The notes under the pieces were generated by a model that was given only the letters and a program-made list of their open reading frames with translations, ran no database searches and had not been told where the DNA came from. A DNA stretch of 64,000 nt from Microcoleus sp. bin38.metabat.b11b12b14.051. Lineage in GTDB: Bacteria; Cyanobacteriota; Cyanobacteriia; Cyanobacteriales; Microcoleaceae. Positions 1 to 8,731 of the stretch are shown here, piece by piece. Position 1 is the stretch's first letter. Each line of letters starts with the position of its first letter. A program made the position numbers and the translations under genes. The stretch lies in the NCBI RefSeq assembly GCF_013299165.1, contig NZ_JAAFKD010000007.1, positions 62,001-126,000 of the forward strand. The letters are read 5' to 3'.

Positions 1-164
1 TTGGTTTAGCTGACGGTCATTTACTAGCTTCTCAAACTAATGGTACCGTACTGATAGTAAAAATAGAAAAAACTAATCGCGAGTTGGTAAACAAAGCCTT
101 ATATCAACTAAATATAGCGGATTTTCCAGTATTTGGGGTAGTAGCTAATGGGGTAAAAATGTAA
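1..164 (+). CDS. C-terminal end of a bacterial tyrosine kinase / capsular exopolysaccharide family protein (partial)
   Basis: The open frame enters from the left edge (first full codon at 3) and stops with TAA at 162-164, so only about 53 residues are visible. They read as the end of a Wzc/BY-kinase-type P-loop ATPase: a segment LADGHLLASQTNGTVLIVK, then a helix with KTNRELVNKALYQL, then FPVFGVVANGV. In the cyanobacterial family this is the stretch where the ATPase strand is followed by the Asn-Gly-Val end. These enzymes control polymer length and export of exopolysaccharide at the inner membrane. The active-site motifs lie outside the window, so the assignment rests on this C-terminal pattern only. 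A ParA/MinD-like ATPase is the main alternative. Confidence 0.55.
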   Translation, partial: GLADGHLLASQTNGTVLIVKIEKTNRELVNKALYQLNIADFPVFGVVANGVKM

Positions 165-167
165 TAT

Positions 168-206
168 GGGCATTGGGCATTGGGCATTGGGCATTGGGCA
201 TTGGGC
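168..206. repeat. Heptamer short tandem repeat, (GGGCATT)n
   Basis: A 7-nt unit GGGCATT is repeated about five times directly behind the stop codon of the partial gene at the left edge. It belongs to the STRR class known from cyanobacteria. The same unit recurs at 9738-9786. Confidence 0.9.
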
Positions 207-280
207 TATCCTCACTTTTTTGAAAACCGCTATAGCTGACGGAAAAAGTAAGACAATTTGGGAGTTAAAGTTTTATGTTG

Positions 281-330
281 GTAGTGCGGACTTCAGTCCG
301 CAGCATTTTGCGGACTGAAGTCCGCACTAC
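281..330. repeat. Perfect palindromic REP-like element (22-bp arms)
   Basis: The arms at 281-302 and 309-330 are exact reverse complements around a 6-nt loop. The core is GTAGTGCGGACTTCAG, and the right arm is followed by GAACCAATTTT. The same core, or a variant with the same outer bases and the same flank, recurs at 6174-6233 and, degraded, around 56720-56780. It lies in the spacer 165-470, which also holds a terminator-like hairpin and no gene I can support. Confidence 0.85.
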
Positions 331-421
331 GAACCAATTTTATTGGCGTCGCGCGCGCGGCACGCAAGCTAAGATGCCAGAGTAATAACTCAGCCTAATT
401 AAACCTCAAACATCGCTCGGT

Positions 422-456
422 TAGAGCCCCGACTTTTTTAATAAGTCGGGGTTCTA
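422..456 (-). terminator. Terminator-like hairpin behind the S1 protein gene
   Basis: The arms at 422-435 and 443-456 pair over 14 positions with one G-U pair (core CCCCGACTT / AAGTCGGGG). The hairpin begins 15 nt beyond the stop of the leftward S1 gene. No clean T-run follows on the minus strand, so it may act as an mRNA 3' stabiliser rather than a strict intrinsic terminator. Confidence 0.55.
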
Positions 457-470
457 AATTAGATAGAGAC

Positions 471-1370
471 TTAAGAAACAGTCTTTCTAGCGCGTTCCGA
501 TCGCTCTTCTGCGGTATCCATGACATCCGCCATTTTATCCACCATTTCCCCTGGATAATTTTCGAGTACCCGAGTAGAAAGCGAAATTCGCCCGCGACTT
601 TCATCTAGATCGAGCACCACGGCTTTCAGGGGTTGGCCTGGGGTAAAAACTTGTCCGAGGTTCTCAATATATTTTTGGCTAACTTGCTTAATGTGTAGCA
701 AACCGCTAACTCCTTCCAAGTCCACAAACACGCCAAAAGGCTTGATGCTGCTGACTTTTCCTTCTACCAATTGACCGATTTGCAACTGACTGAAGGCAGA
801 AGATTGAGTCGCCATCCGTTGCGAAAGTACGAGTTTTTCTCGTTCGCGATCGACTTCTAAGAAATTCACGGTTAAAGATTGACCAATTAGCGATTCTATG
901 TTATCGCGTTGGGCTAAGTGCGATCGAGGAATAAAACCGCGCATCCCCTCAACATCCACCGTCACGCCGCCCTTATTCGCCCCAGAAACCCGCACCTGAA
1001 GCACTTTACCAGTTTCCTGCAAAGCAACTAAATCTTCCCAAGCTTGCTGAATTTGTAACTGTTTCAGAGACAGAGTAACTTGGCCGTCTGCATCTTGTTC
1101 GCGGATAATTAAAAATTCTCGTTCCTCGTCTAGGGGAACCACTTCGGACAAATCTGCTACCATTCTCAAAGCAGCCTCTTCGATCGGCAAAAAAGCCGAA
1201 GACTTGCCGCCGATATCAACATACGCGCCGTTTGAATCGTACTCGAACACTTTGCCGCGCACTACTTGTCCCTTCTGGAACTCGTAATTGTGCTGTTCGA
1301 GGGCTTTAGCAAAATCATCCATTGAAAAAGATGCTTTTGCGCTTTGAGAACCTGTAGATTTGGAATTCAT
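471..1370 (-). CDS. 30S ribosomal protein S1 homologue (three S1 domains)
   Basis: A 299-residue protein with three S1 RNA-binding OB-folds at roughly residues 34-104, 120-185 and 197-268. The third is the most canonical (GQLVEGKVSSIKPFGVFVDL ... GLLHIKQVS). Cyanobacteria carry two short S1 proteins instead of the six-domain enterobacterial form, and the length and sequence fit the shorter paralogue often called Rps1b. S1 proteins bind mRNA leaders and help the 30S subunit initiate. The ATG at 1370 is followed by a Ser/Lys-rich start, and a (GTCAGTT)n repeat array begins about 10 nt upstream, so the 5' leader is made of repeat sequence. A terminator-like hairpin follows. I am sure of the domain content and less sure which paralogue this is. 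Confidence 0.85.
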   Translation of the reverse strand: MNSKSTGSQSAKASFSMDDFAKALEQHNYEFQKGQVVRGKVFEYDSNGAYVDIGGKSSAFLPIEEAALRMVADLSEVVPLDEEREFLIIREQDADGQVTLSLKQLQIQQAWEDLVALQETGKVLQVRVSGANKGGVTVDVEGMRGFIPRSHLAQRDNIESLIGQSLTVNFLEVDREREKLVLSQRMATQSSAFSQLQIGQLVEGKVSSIKPFGVFVDLEGVSGLLHIKQVSQKYIENLGQVFTPGQPLKAVVLDLDESRGRISLSTRVLENYPGEMVDKMADVMDTAEERSERARKTVS

Positions 1371-1380
1371 GTCAGTTTAG

Positions 1381-1440
1381 TTGTCAGTTATCAGTTGTCA
1401 GTTGTCAGTTGTCAGTTGACAGTTGTTAGTTGTCAGTTGT
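1381..1440. repeat. Heptamer repeat array (GTCAGTT)n upstream of the S1 gene
   Basis: Seven-nt units GTCAGTT with a few substitutions sit between the S1 start codon (1370) and the end of the neighbouring hydrolase gene (1512). A short GAAGGAA-type purine run follows. Confidence 0.85.
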
Positions 1441-1511
1441 TGAAGGAAGAAGGAAGATGTTCCCCCACTCTCCCACTCTCCCCCTCTCCCCATCTTCCCA
1501 TCTTCCACACC

Positions 1512-2258
1512 CTAAGCTGGTTGAAGTTCTTGATGAAATAGCTGCTTCACCTGCACCCACGATTCGGCTGCTGCGGTAGCGTTGTAACTGCCGCGATGGT
1601 CGCAGAAGAAGCCATGATCGGCATTGTACCGGAAAATTTGGTGAGGAATTATGTGTTTTTCCAATTCTGCGGCGATTTGGTCAACTTGTTCTGACGGAAT
1701 GCTGGCATCTTGAGTGCCGAAAAAGGCGTAGAGAGTGCCTTTAATGTCGGCTGTACGATCGATCGTGGGAGCTCCACCTCCGGGGGTGAGAGTGGCGATA
1801 CCGGCGCCGTAGAACGACGCTGTAGCCTTGATTTCGGGCAAAGTGGCGGCGAGGTAGGCGACGTGTCCGCCAAAGCAGAAACCGATGCAGCCAAAACCTT
1901 GCTGTTGGACGGATGGTAAGGTTTTGAGGTAATTGATGGTGGCTTGAATGTCGCTCAGCAGTTGGGATGCGGTAGTTTGTTCTTTGTATTCTCTGCCGAT
2001 TTTGATGGATTCGGGTGTGTAGCCGGTTTCAAAGCCGGGGGCTTGACGTTGATAAATGGCTGGGGCGATCGCCAGATATCCTTCTTTTGCTATTCTGTCA
2101 GTAACTTCGCGGATGTGTGGGTTGACGCCAAAGATTTCTTGAATCACGATAACTGCGGGTAATTGTCCTGCGCCGGCGGGTTGGGCTAGGTAAGCGGCGA
2201 TTTGCAAATCTCTGTTGGGAATTGTGACGTTAGTTGTGTGAATTTCTGGGTTGGTCAT
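1512..2258 (-). CDS. Dienelactone hydrolase family protein
   Basis: A 248-residue alpha/beta hydrolase. The nucleophile elbow IGFCFGGH places the catalytic Cys at 128. Asp184 (GTQDASIP) and His215 (ADHGFFC) complete the Cys-Asp-His triad of the dienelactone hydrolase family. The oxyanion-side motif IQEIFGVNPHIR near residue 40 also matches. Family members open lactone rings or act as general carboxylic-ester hydrolases, and the cyanobacterial substrate is unknown. The protein has no signal peptide, so it is probably cytoplasmic. It is transcribed leftward on its own between the helicase and S1 genes. The family call is secure and the substrate is open. Confidence 0.9.
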   Translation of the reverse strand: MTNPEIHTTNVTIPNRDLQIAAYLAQPAGAGQLPAVIVIQEIFGVNPHIREVTDRIAKEGYLAIAPAIYQRQAPGFETGYTPESIKIGREYKEQTTASQLLSDIQATINYLKTLPSVQQQGFGCIGFCFGGHVAYLAATLPEIKATASFYGAGIATLTPGGGAPTIDRTADIKGTLYAFFGTQDASIPSEQVDQIAAELEKHIIPHQIFRYNADHGFFCDHRGSYNATAAAESWVQVKQLFHQELQPA

Positions 2259-2408
2259 GGTTAGTTTTTGTGCAATTCTATTTGATTTAAGAATAAGATT
2301 TTTTTAACCGCAGAGGGCGCAGAGGGCGCGGAGGAAGACAAGATAGAGAGAAGAGAAGAGAGGTGAGGGGGAGTTTTATAAATAGGTTATAGTAACTCGT
2401 CGCTATTT

Positions 2409-4865
2409 TTACAATATCACGTTTCCCGGAAATTGCTGTTTTAAAACAGGCATTACTGGACAAGGTTTTTGCTCTTGCAAATTCTCCGGTTTGTTCCAAG
2501 TAAAAGGCCCTTTCTTCTCGGCGGCCATCCACAGCAAGCTTTTTGCTCTTGTCATGGCTACATACAGCAATCGAAACTCTTCTGCTGTTTTCAAATAACC
2601 TGCTTGTTCCCAGGCTTCGCCGAGATTTGGTAATGGATATTTTTCGTGCAAACTCGCTCGAATTTGCGCTCTTGCTACTTCGGCTAAGGTGAAATCTCCG
2701 AGAAATCTAGTTTGTGGCAAAACTCGCAAACTTCCGGGGATGGTTTGGTCGTGCAAAAATGGCAAAAATACGCAATCCCAATCTAATCCTTTGGCTTTGT
2801 GCATGGTAATAATTGTGAGTTGACCTTTGCTGGTGTAGCGTTCTTCTATTTTGTCGTCTGCATCCACGGGTTCAAATCTTTCGGAACTGACTATTTCGCT
2901 GAGCACTGACAAAATATTACTCATTGAATTGTTACCGGCGGTTTGGATTGCTACTCGTTCTGCTAATTTGTCGGCGGTGGCTAATTCTGTTTGGTCGTAT
3001 TGCAGCGCTAAGGCTAAGAATGAGATGATTTGGTAGGGCGGTAACTCTAAGCGTGCTTGCAGCAAACCGCAGCAAAAATAACGGCATTTGCGAACTGGTT
3101 CTGACTGCTGCGGGTCTAGGGGGCCTGGATACAGGAATTGTTCGGGGCTGGTTGCAAAGGTATTGTAGTCTTGTTTGGGGATGAGTTGTCGATCGCTCAA
3201 AATCTTTAAGGCTGCTTTTAGGTAGTCTGGTGAGTGCGGGCGATCGAGAAATTGCAGCAGTGTTAATATTTCCCAAGGTACTTGAGAATGTCTGTCGCGT
3301 TCTCCCACATCCTCAATTTTAATCCCGTATTTCCGCAAATCACAGCTCAATCCGTGTTTTCGCGGATTTTCCAGGACTTCTTTGATAAACTTGCCTTGTT
3401 TGTTTTCTCGTACCAAAACTGCCATCGATTTGAGATTTTCTAATGGCAATTTGGCGCGATTGTCTTCATCACTGGCTTCACCGCCAGATTCCTGATTTTG
3501 CTGGTAACTTTCCCATTCAAAATCCGCAGGTAAAAATTCCTCTACCAACTCAATTACCCGCTTACCAATCAACTCAACTGTATGGTAAATATCGCGGGGA
3601 GTATGCAATTCTAATCCAATCCCGATCGGAGCGGGATTAGCATTTTGCTGTGGGTCATCACTAGGAACTGGCTTAATTGTTTGGTCTCGAAAAGGCTGTT
3701 CGGTTCCTGCTAATTCTGAGCTATTTACCCATTGCAACATAAAGTTAGCTGCATCGATTATTACCTGGGTGCTGCGGCCTGCACCGTCCATCGTTGCTAA
3801 CTTATTTTCAATTTGGCAATCTTCGCAAAATTTCCGAAAATAAATCGGATCGGCGGGAGTGAATGTTGAGTTAATTGCTTGATTTGGGTCGCCAACTCTG
3901 ATAAAATTTTCCAGTGAGTTAGGACTGTCGGTTTCGCTAGCTAATATTTTCAAAAGCTTAGTCTGCAAAGGTGTAGAATCCTGGGCTTCGTCCTCGAAAA
4001 CCGCAAATACTTGTTTTTGCTCGATCGCCCTAGCCTTCGGATTGTCCAACACCCGCAAAGCTGCTAAAATCATTTCGTCGTAATCGATGAATTCCCGACT
4101 TCTCAACAAAGCCTGATATTTTTGATATAAACCGCCAGCTACGGCTAAAATTTCATAGTCGTCTCTAGAATCAATATTGCCCATTTCTAACAACTCTTCG
4201 GGCGATAAACCCGAAGATTTTGCTTCGTGAATCACAGTTTTAGCTAACTGCGGCAAAATCTCTGTCCGCAAAACCGATTGTCGGCGCAATCTCTCTGTTT
4301 CTTCTCCATCAAATTGCTGTCCTTCTAACAAAACTTGATATCGGCGCGGATTTTCTCCGATCCAAAGTTCTACACAAGTGCGAATTAAACGATGACTTTG
4401 AGTGGTATTGACTAATGTCGAATTTTCGAGATTTAAACCCGATAAGTCGGGATGGCGCATCGCAATATTTAAAGCTAAACCGTGCAAAGTGTGCACAGCA
4501 AAACCGCCTTGAGATAAAGACAATTCTGCCAATCTTTGACGAATTTTAGCTTTAATATTAGCAGCAGCCGATCGCGTAAACGTCACCACAATTAACTGGC
4601 GGCGGTTGTGCAGTCGGTTGCGGGCGATCGCAATTGCCGACGCAGCAGCCATTCCCGTAGACTTCCCGGCCCCTGGAACCGCCGAAACCGCAAGGGGCCC
4701 GCCCGCCCAATCTGCCATCTCGTGCTGGCCCTTACGCAAGCTGTCGCGAATTTTACCGCAAGCAGCAGCCAAAAGGGCGGCCGGCTCTAACTCGGAGAAA
4801 GTGCTGTTCGGGCGATCGATCTCGGCAGTCGATCGACTAAAATCAGGATCAAATTCATCAGTCAT
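2409..4865 (-). CDS. UvrD/Rep-family ATP-dependent DNA helicase
   Basis: An 818-residue superfamily 1A helicase. Walker A is VPGAGKST at residues 63-70. Motif Ia reads VVTFTRSAAANIKAKI, motif II is FEDEAQDSTPLQ (DEAQD in place of the usual DExx), and the late motifs are ITMHKAKGLDWDCVFLP (V) and LLYVAMTRAKSLLWM (VI). The family unwinds duplex DNA 3'-5' in repair and recombination. Length and motif order are complete, with no extra nuclease domain visible, so it is not AddA or RecB. Upstream (4869-4915) is a short 12-nt-period repeat. The protein differs from the compact UvrD/PcrA of the same group, so I do not give a gene symbol. Confidence 0.88.
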   Translation of the reverse strand: MTDEFDPDFSRSTAEIDRPNSTFSELEPAALLAAACGKIRDSLRKGQHEMADWAGGPLAVSAVPGAGKSTGMAAASAIAIARNRLHNRRQLIVVTFTRSAAANIKAKIRQRLAELSLSQGGFAVHTLHGLALNIAMRHPDLSGLNLENSTLVNTTQSHRLIRTCVELWIGENPRRYQVLLEGQQFDGEETERLRRQSVLRTEILPQLAKTVIHEAKSSGLSPEELLEMGNIDSRDDYEILAVAGGLYQKYQALLRSREFIDYDEMILAALRVLDNPKARAIEQKQVFAVFEDEAQDSTPLQTKLLKILASETDSPNSLENFIRVGDPNQAINSTFTPADPIYFRKFCEDCQIENKLATMDGAGRSTQVIIDAANFMLQWVNSSELAGTEQPFRDQTIKPVPSDDPQQNANPAPIGIGLELHTPRDIYHTVELIGKRVIELVEEFLPADFEWESYQQNQESGGEASDEDNRAKLPLENLKSMAVLVRENKQGKFIKEVLENPRKHGLSCDLRKYGIKIEDVGERDRHSQVPWEILTLLQFLDRPHSPDYLKAALKILSDRQLIPKQDYNTFATSPEQFLYPGPLDPQQSEPVRKCRYFCCGLLQARLELPPYQIISFLALALQYDQTELATADKLAERVAIQTAGNNSMSNILSVLSEIVSSERFEPVDADDKIEERYTSKGQLTIITMHKAKGLDWDCVFLPFLHDQTIPGSLRVLPQTRFLGDFTLAEVARAQIRASLHEKYPLPNLGEAWEQAGYLKTAEEFRLLYVAMTRAKSLLWMAAEKKGPFTWNKPENLQEQKPCPVMPVLKQQFPGNVIL

Positions 4866-4905
4866 GATTCCATCCGCGTTTATCTGCGTTCATCTGCGGT
4901 TAAAA
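4866..4905. repeat. 12-nt-period dispersed repeat (ATCTGCGTTyATCTGCGG type)
   Basis: The spacer carries CCGCGTTTATCTGCGTTCAT with further copies of the same unit. The same motif recurs at 45710-45750, and a relative (CCGCAGAGGGCGCAGAGG) lies at 2310-2328. These are interspersed repeats with no gene content. Confidence 0.7.
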
Positions 4906-5030
4906 ATAAAAAAAAATTAACCTCTACCGTTTCAATTTCCGTATCCGCTCAACAAACCTTATCTATCTGAGCTTAGATTAAAACCAGCATAAAATCCAAT
5001 ACCCAAACCTTTTTACAGGAAAAATCCCCA

Positions 5031-6083
5031 ATGAAAACTCACCTCAAAACCAATTTCGGGCCACACCAGCCAAACCCAGCCAACAACAGCAAAATTCGCT
5101 TTGCGGTGGTAGCATTATTAACTTTATCCTCCGCCATTGCGTTACCAAGCTGCGGAGCCCCACCACCGGGAAGCACCAGCGGAGAAAATCCAGCCGCTGC
5201 TGGCTCCACAAACCGTTTTGCTTCATCCCGCAGCAGTGAAAAGCAAGTAGTCGCATCGGCTCCACAATCTGCACCCGCACCTATAAGCAAACCCGCAAAT
5301 GCAGATGCAAAAGTTGCTGCTGACACCGCAAAAAAAACAGCCGCAGAAAGTCCAGCAACTGCTCCCCAACTGATTAAAAAAGCCGAACTCAGTTTAGTTG
5401 TTAAATCAATTGACAGCAGCACTAAATCTGTTACCGATATTGTCAAAAAACAGCGAGGCGATATCTTGGCTTTCCAAAACCAAAAGCCGCCTGATTCTAG
5501 TGTACGCCAAACTGCAACGGTGCAGATTCGCGTCCCTCAAGAAAAGTTAGAAACTACTTTAGATGCTTTAGCAAAACTCGGAAGTGTGGAAAATCGAGGG
5601 CTTACCGCTGAGGATGTTAGCGAGCAATTAGTTGACAGCGAGGCGAGGCTACGCAACCTCCGCAAATCCGAGGAAGTTGTGTTAAAAATTATGGATCGCT
5701 CCGGCTCTGTGGGCGACGTGCTCAAGGCTTCTGAACAGTTGAGCAATATTCGGGAGTCGATCGAGCGCATCGACGCTCAGTTAAAAAGTTTGCGGAATCA
5801 AGTAGCCTATTCTACCATTAGCTTAACCCTAGAAGCAGCAGTCTCAGCCCAGCAAGATCCCGAACCTTCTCTCGGTTTGCGGGCGCAGGAAACTTGGGGA
5901 AAAGCCACTCATTCTGTGAGCGAATTAACTCTCGGTTTGTTTGCTTCAGCTATTTGGCTGTTGGCTTATAGTCCTTATTTCTTAGTAATTGGGGCTGCGA
6001 CTTACGGTGTTATTCGATTTAAGAAACAGCATTCTGTTCCGAAAATTTCAGAACCGAAACCGCCTATGACAGTTGACAGTTGA
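5031..6083 (+). CDS. DUF4349 domain lipoprotein
   Basis: A 350-residue envelope protein. A hydrophobic segment (residues about 22-38) ends in LPSC, a plausible lipobox although proline at -2 is not ideal, so the mature protein is probably lipid-anchored. A low-complexity Ala/Pro/Ser linker follows. The DUF4349 core begins around residue 112 (LIKKAELSLVVKSIDSSTK) and includes a heptad-rich coiled-coil stretch about residues 200-265 (SEARLRNLRKSEEVVLKIMD). A transmembrane helix lies near 305-325 and the tail is basic. DUF4349 proteins have no settled function. Nothing in the flanking genes suggests a pathway. Its stop runs straight into a heptamer repeat block. Confidence 0.85.
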   Translation: MKTHLKTNFGPHQPNPANNSKIRFAVVALLTLSSAIALPSCGAPPPGSTSGENPAAAGSTNRFASSRSSEKQVVASAPQSAPAPISKPANADAKVAADTAKKTAAESPATAPQLIKKAELSLVVKSIDSSTKSVTDIVKKQRGDILAFQNQKPPDSSVRQTATVQIRVPQEKLETTLDALAKLGSVENRGLTAEDVSEQLVDSEARLRNLRKSEEVVLKIMDRSGSVGDVLKASEQLSNIRESIERIDAQLKSLRNQVAYSTISLTLEAAVSAQQDPEPSLGLRAQETWGKATHSVSELTLGLFASAIWLLAYSPYFLVIGAATYGVIRFKKQHSVPKISEPKPPMTVDS

Positions 6084-6142
6084 CAGCTTGCGCTGAGCGA
6101 CTTGCCCCGAGCGAAGTCGAGGGGAGTCGAAGAGTTGACAGT
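6066..6142. repeat. Heptamer repeats with an embedded palindromic module
   Basis: (ACAGTTG)n units flank a module GAGCGACTTGCCCCGAGCGA. The same compound arrangement appears inverted twice at 6368-6546 and in a shortened form at 28166-28322, so heptamers and this module travel together. Confidence 0.85.
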
Positions 6143-6173
6143 TGTCATTAGATGTCGTAGCCTACTGACAACT

Positions 6174-6233
6174 GTTCGTAGTGCGTCCTGGCGTCCGCTT
6201 GCTTGGCTGCGGACGCCAGGACGCACTACGAAC
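6174..6233. repeat. Perfect palindromic REP-like element (25-bp arms)
   Basis: The arms at 6174-6198 and 6209-6233 are exact reverse complements with a 10-nt loop. The outer bases (TTCGTAGTGCG) and the GAACCAATTTT flank match the element at 281-330, but the inner arm is different (TCCTGGCGTCCGC). It is therefore a variant of the same family. Confidence 0.85.
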
Positions 6234-6298
6234 CAATTTTAGATCGATCGCACTTGATGTCATTTCCAATTGAAAATCGCCAATCAAAAATGGTATAA

Positions 6299-6355
6299 GG
6301 TGCGTCGCCATGAGATTGTCGATCTTTGTTTAGGGATTTTCGATGGCGACGCACC
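6299..6355. repeat. 57-bp palindromic MITE-like element, GGTGCGTCGC family
   Basis: The terminal inverted repeats are 13 bp, perfect, at 6299-6311 and 6343-6355. The interior reads GATTGTCGATCTTTGTTTAG. Close relatives lie at 50242-50298 (inverse orientation) and 50400-50456 (same orientation), with half or degraded copies at 49899 and about 56617. Confidence 0.85.
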
Positions 6356-6367
6356 CTACTAATCACA

Positions 6368-6546
6368 ACAGTCAACAGTCAACAGTCAACAGTCAACTGT
6401 CAACTCTTCGACTCCCCTCGACTTCGCTCGGGGCAAGTCGCTCAGCGCAAGCTGTCAACTGTCAACTGTCAACTCTTCGACTCCCCTCGACTTCGCTCGG
6501 GGCAAGTCGCTCAGCGCAAGCTGTCAACTGTCAACTGTCAACTGTC
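6368..6546. repeat. Heptamer repeats (CAACTGT)n with two copies of the palindromic module
   Basis: Two tandem blocks of (CAACTGT)n alternate with the CTTCGACTCCCCTCGACTTC-type module. The last heptamer abuts the stop codon of raf1 at 6546-6548. The whole spacer 6084-6545 is repeat DNA with no gene I can support. Confidence 0.9.
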
Positions 6547-7640
6547 TAATCATCAATTTGCCATCCATCTTTGGTATAATCTTCGTCCACAATCTTCTTC
6601 GGACGCATCACCAAAACAACTCGCCCCAAAATTGACAACTGTGGTGCTGTTTCAAACCAGTGCAATTCTAAATTTCCCGCGTTATCGGCGAGGAAATAAC
6701 TGTCAGCATCCCACTGTCTTTGGGCGCGATCGGTAATAATCAAAACTTCTTCGACTTTACCTTGCAGCGGTACCGGCAGTCGATCGCTCATTTCCAAAAC
6801 CGCCACCGGATCTGCGGCGTTCAAAATTACCTGCCATCCCGGAATCGCCACCCAAGCTCCGGCTCCGGAAAATTTTACCATGCGGAACTGCCCGATTTCT
6901 TCCGGCAAAGGCACTGCCAGCAAGTCTGACGTAGAAAGCGGCAGTTTGCCTACAACCGGGACAATCCGAGGTAGTTGTTCCTCGGTATCGAGCCGATAAA
7001 CTGGTAAGCGGGGAGCTTCCTGCCTCGGAACTACGGTAAAATCGACCAGCAACTGCTCGATTTGCGCCCTAGCGGTTTGGCTGCTAGCTAATTTTAAACC
7101 GCGAGCAATTAAGCGCGATCGCTCTTGCAAATCGCTTTTCTGTCTCGCCAACTGCCAGCACTGGTAAGCTACAGCATCCCCGGGAGTGTCTGTGAATCCT
7201 TGCGGCAGACTCCCGAAGTGCGAAAACTCTTTCATCGCTTTAGCAACTTGGCGGGCGTCGTCAACATCCAAATTGTGGGCCAGCATCAAAGCTGCTGCAC
7301 CGGCACGATCTGTTTGTGAGAGTATGCGAAATTCGTATAAAATATCACTACCTTTGCGCGTGAAGTGCGATCGAACTTCCTCCGAAGCACCACCATTGAC
7401 CATGCTGGTGTAAACTTGGGCTGCGACGCTGACCTGATTTTGCTGAATAGGCTCAAAACCAGTTTGTTCAAAAATCTCCTGAGAATTGCAGCCTGCTTGC
7501 AGCAGCGCCGTGCAGGCTTGTCCCCACTCTACCCAAGTGCCTTCTTTGCGGCGGAGCGATCGAATTAACTTTTCGACATCCACAGCATTAGCCGAGGGTG
7601 CAGGTGCAGGAGGAGAAAAATCTTGCGGTGTATCAGTCAT
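6546..7640 (-). CDS. raf1: RuBisCO accumulation factor 1
   Basis: A 364-residue protein matching cyanobacterial Raf1 in length and layout. There is a Pro/Ala-rich start, an alpha-helical N-terminal domain (about residues 20-200, including RRKEGTWVEWGQACTALLQA and ALMLAHNLDVDDARQVAKAM), a linker, and a beta-rich dimerisation domain that ends in an acidic tail (KDGWQIDD). Raf1 is a dimeric chaperone that acts after GroEL: it binds folded RbcL and promotes L8 core assembly before RbcS joins. No rbc genes are in the window, which is normal for raf1. The ATG at 7640 gives the expected length. Its stop abuts a heptamer array, so the mRNA 3' end lies in repeats. Confidence 0.9.
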   Translation of the reverse strand: MTDTPQDFSPPAPAPSANAVDVEKLIRSLRRKEGTWVEWGQACTALLQAGCNSQEIFEQTGFEPIQQNQVSVAAQVYTSMVNGGASEEVRSHFTRKGSDILYEFRILSQTDRAGAAALMLAHNLDVDDARQVAKAMKEFSHFGSLPQGFTDTPGDAVAYQCWQLARQKSDLQERSRLIARGLKLASSQTARAQIEQLLVDFTVVPRQEAPRLPVYRLDTEEQLPRIVPVVGKLPLSTSDLLAVPLPEEIGQFRMVKFSGAGAWVAIPGWQVILNAADPVAVLEMSDRLPVPLQGKVEEVLIITDRAQRQWDADSYFLADNAGNLELHWFETAPQLSILGRVVLVMRPKKIVDEDYTKDGWQIDD

Positions 7641-7788
7641 AATTGAATCAAAAACTAGCGTTAATCTATGTATAATTGGATACTACGAAGGTTCGTATCG
7701 CGACAGAGCGATAGCAAGGGAAGTATGAGATTATTGTTACAGAATAGTTGCTCGCCTAAACTTACAAAGGGGAGTTTATCGTATTGTT

Positions 7789-8730
7789 ATGGATAATGCC
7801 ATTCCAGAGCTCGATCACATTAAACGCCAGCTCATGACCCTACACAGACCAAAAAAACCCAAAATGCTGGTAGTAGACGATGAACCAGACAATCTGGATT
7901 TACTCTACCGCACTTTCCGACGAGATTTTAACGTGCTCAAAGCTGAGAGCGGGATTCGTGCCTTGGAAGTCCTCGGCATCGAGGGCGAGGTCGCCGTCAT
8001 CATTTCCGACCAGCGAATGCCGGAAATGAAGGGAACCGAGTTTCTCAGCAAAACCGTCCCGCAATTCCCGAATACGGTCAGAATTATTTTGACTGGTTTT
8101 ACGGATATTGAAGACTTGGTGGATGCCATTAACTCCGGACAAGTTTACAAGTATATCACCAAGCCTTGGGACCCTAACGAATTGAAAATGGTGGTGCAAA
8201 AGGCTGCCGAGACTTATGAAGTTCTCAAGCAGCGGACTGAGGAATTGCACCGCGCCCAAAATCAAATACAACTGTTAGCAACCATCATGCAAACGGCTGT
8301 GGATTATCCGAGTGCAGAAGCAAGTTTAGAGCCAATTGCTACTGCTGTGAGCGATAATTTTTTGGCCGACGCTTGCATTTTGCAAATTGTGCAAGAAAAT
8401 ATTTTAATGCCAGCCCAAGGCAGTCACACCAGCGGCAAAACTGTGGAAAATTGGCTGGCGGATGACCCTCTGGCGCGAGAAGCAATCGCATCTCAAACTA
8501 TTCAGGGTGCTGTGAATATTGCTGGCGACACAGCCCTCGCCACCCTGCCACACTATCAAAAATCAGGCATTCAAGCTCACCTAACCGTGCCGGTAATTCA
8601 CAACGGTCGATCGCTCGCCCTGATGTCCATCCAGTGGAACCAACCTTGCTCCCTGCGGCCCGACGAACTAACAACAGTTCACCTCGCCGCTCAACAAGTG
8701 GCTCTGGTATTGACGAGTTTTCAAGGGTGA
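7789..8730 (+). CDS. Response regulator with a C-terminal GAF-like domain
   Basis: A 313-residue protein. The receiver domain (about residues 24-145) shows the acidic pair DDE (31-33), phospho-acceptor Asp74 in IISDQRMPEMKG, and the switch Lys in YITKPWDPNEL. The KPW form is typical of receivers that work with RpfG-like or kinase partners rather than OmpR-type transcription factors. A coiled-coil linker (EVLKQRTEELHRAQNQIQ) leads to a GAF-like domain from about 170 to 310. There is no DNA-binding or enzymatic output domain, so it probably signals through protein contacts or an unseen kinase. A GGGGAG purine run lies before the ATG. The next upstream gene, raf1, is divergent. Confidence 0.85.
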   Translation: MDNAIPELDHIKRQLMTLHRPKKPKMLVVDDEPDNLDLLYRTFRRDFNVLKAESGIRALEVLGIEGEVAVIISDQRMPEMKGTEFLSKTVPQFPNTVRIILTGFTDIEDLVDAINSGQVYKYITKPWDPNELKMVVQKAAETYEVLKQRTEELHRAQNQIQLLATIMQTAVDYPSAEASLEPIATAVSDNFLADACILQIVQENILMPAQGSHTSGKTVENWLADDPLAREAIASQTIQGAVNIAGDTALATLPHYQKSGIQAHLTVPVIHNGRSLALMSIQWNQPCSLRPDELTTVHLAAQQVALVLTSFQG

Positions 8731-8731
8731 T

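Noticed and set aside
6326-6736. A 136-codon plus-strand frame
   Set aside because: Begins in repeats and runs antisense into raf1.
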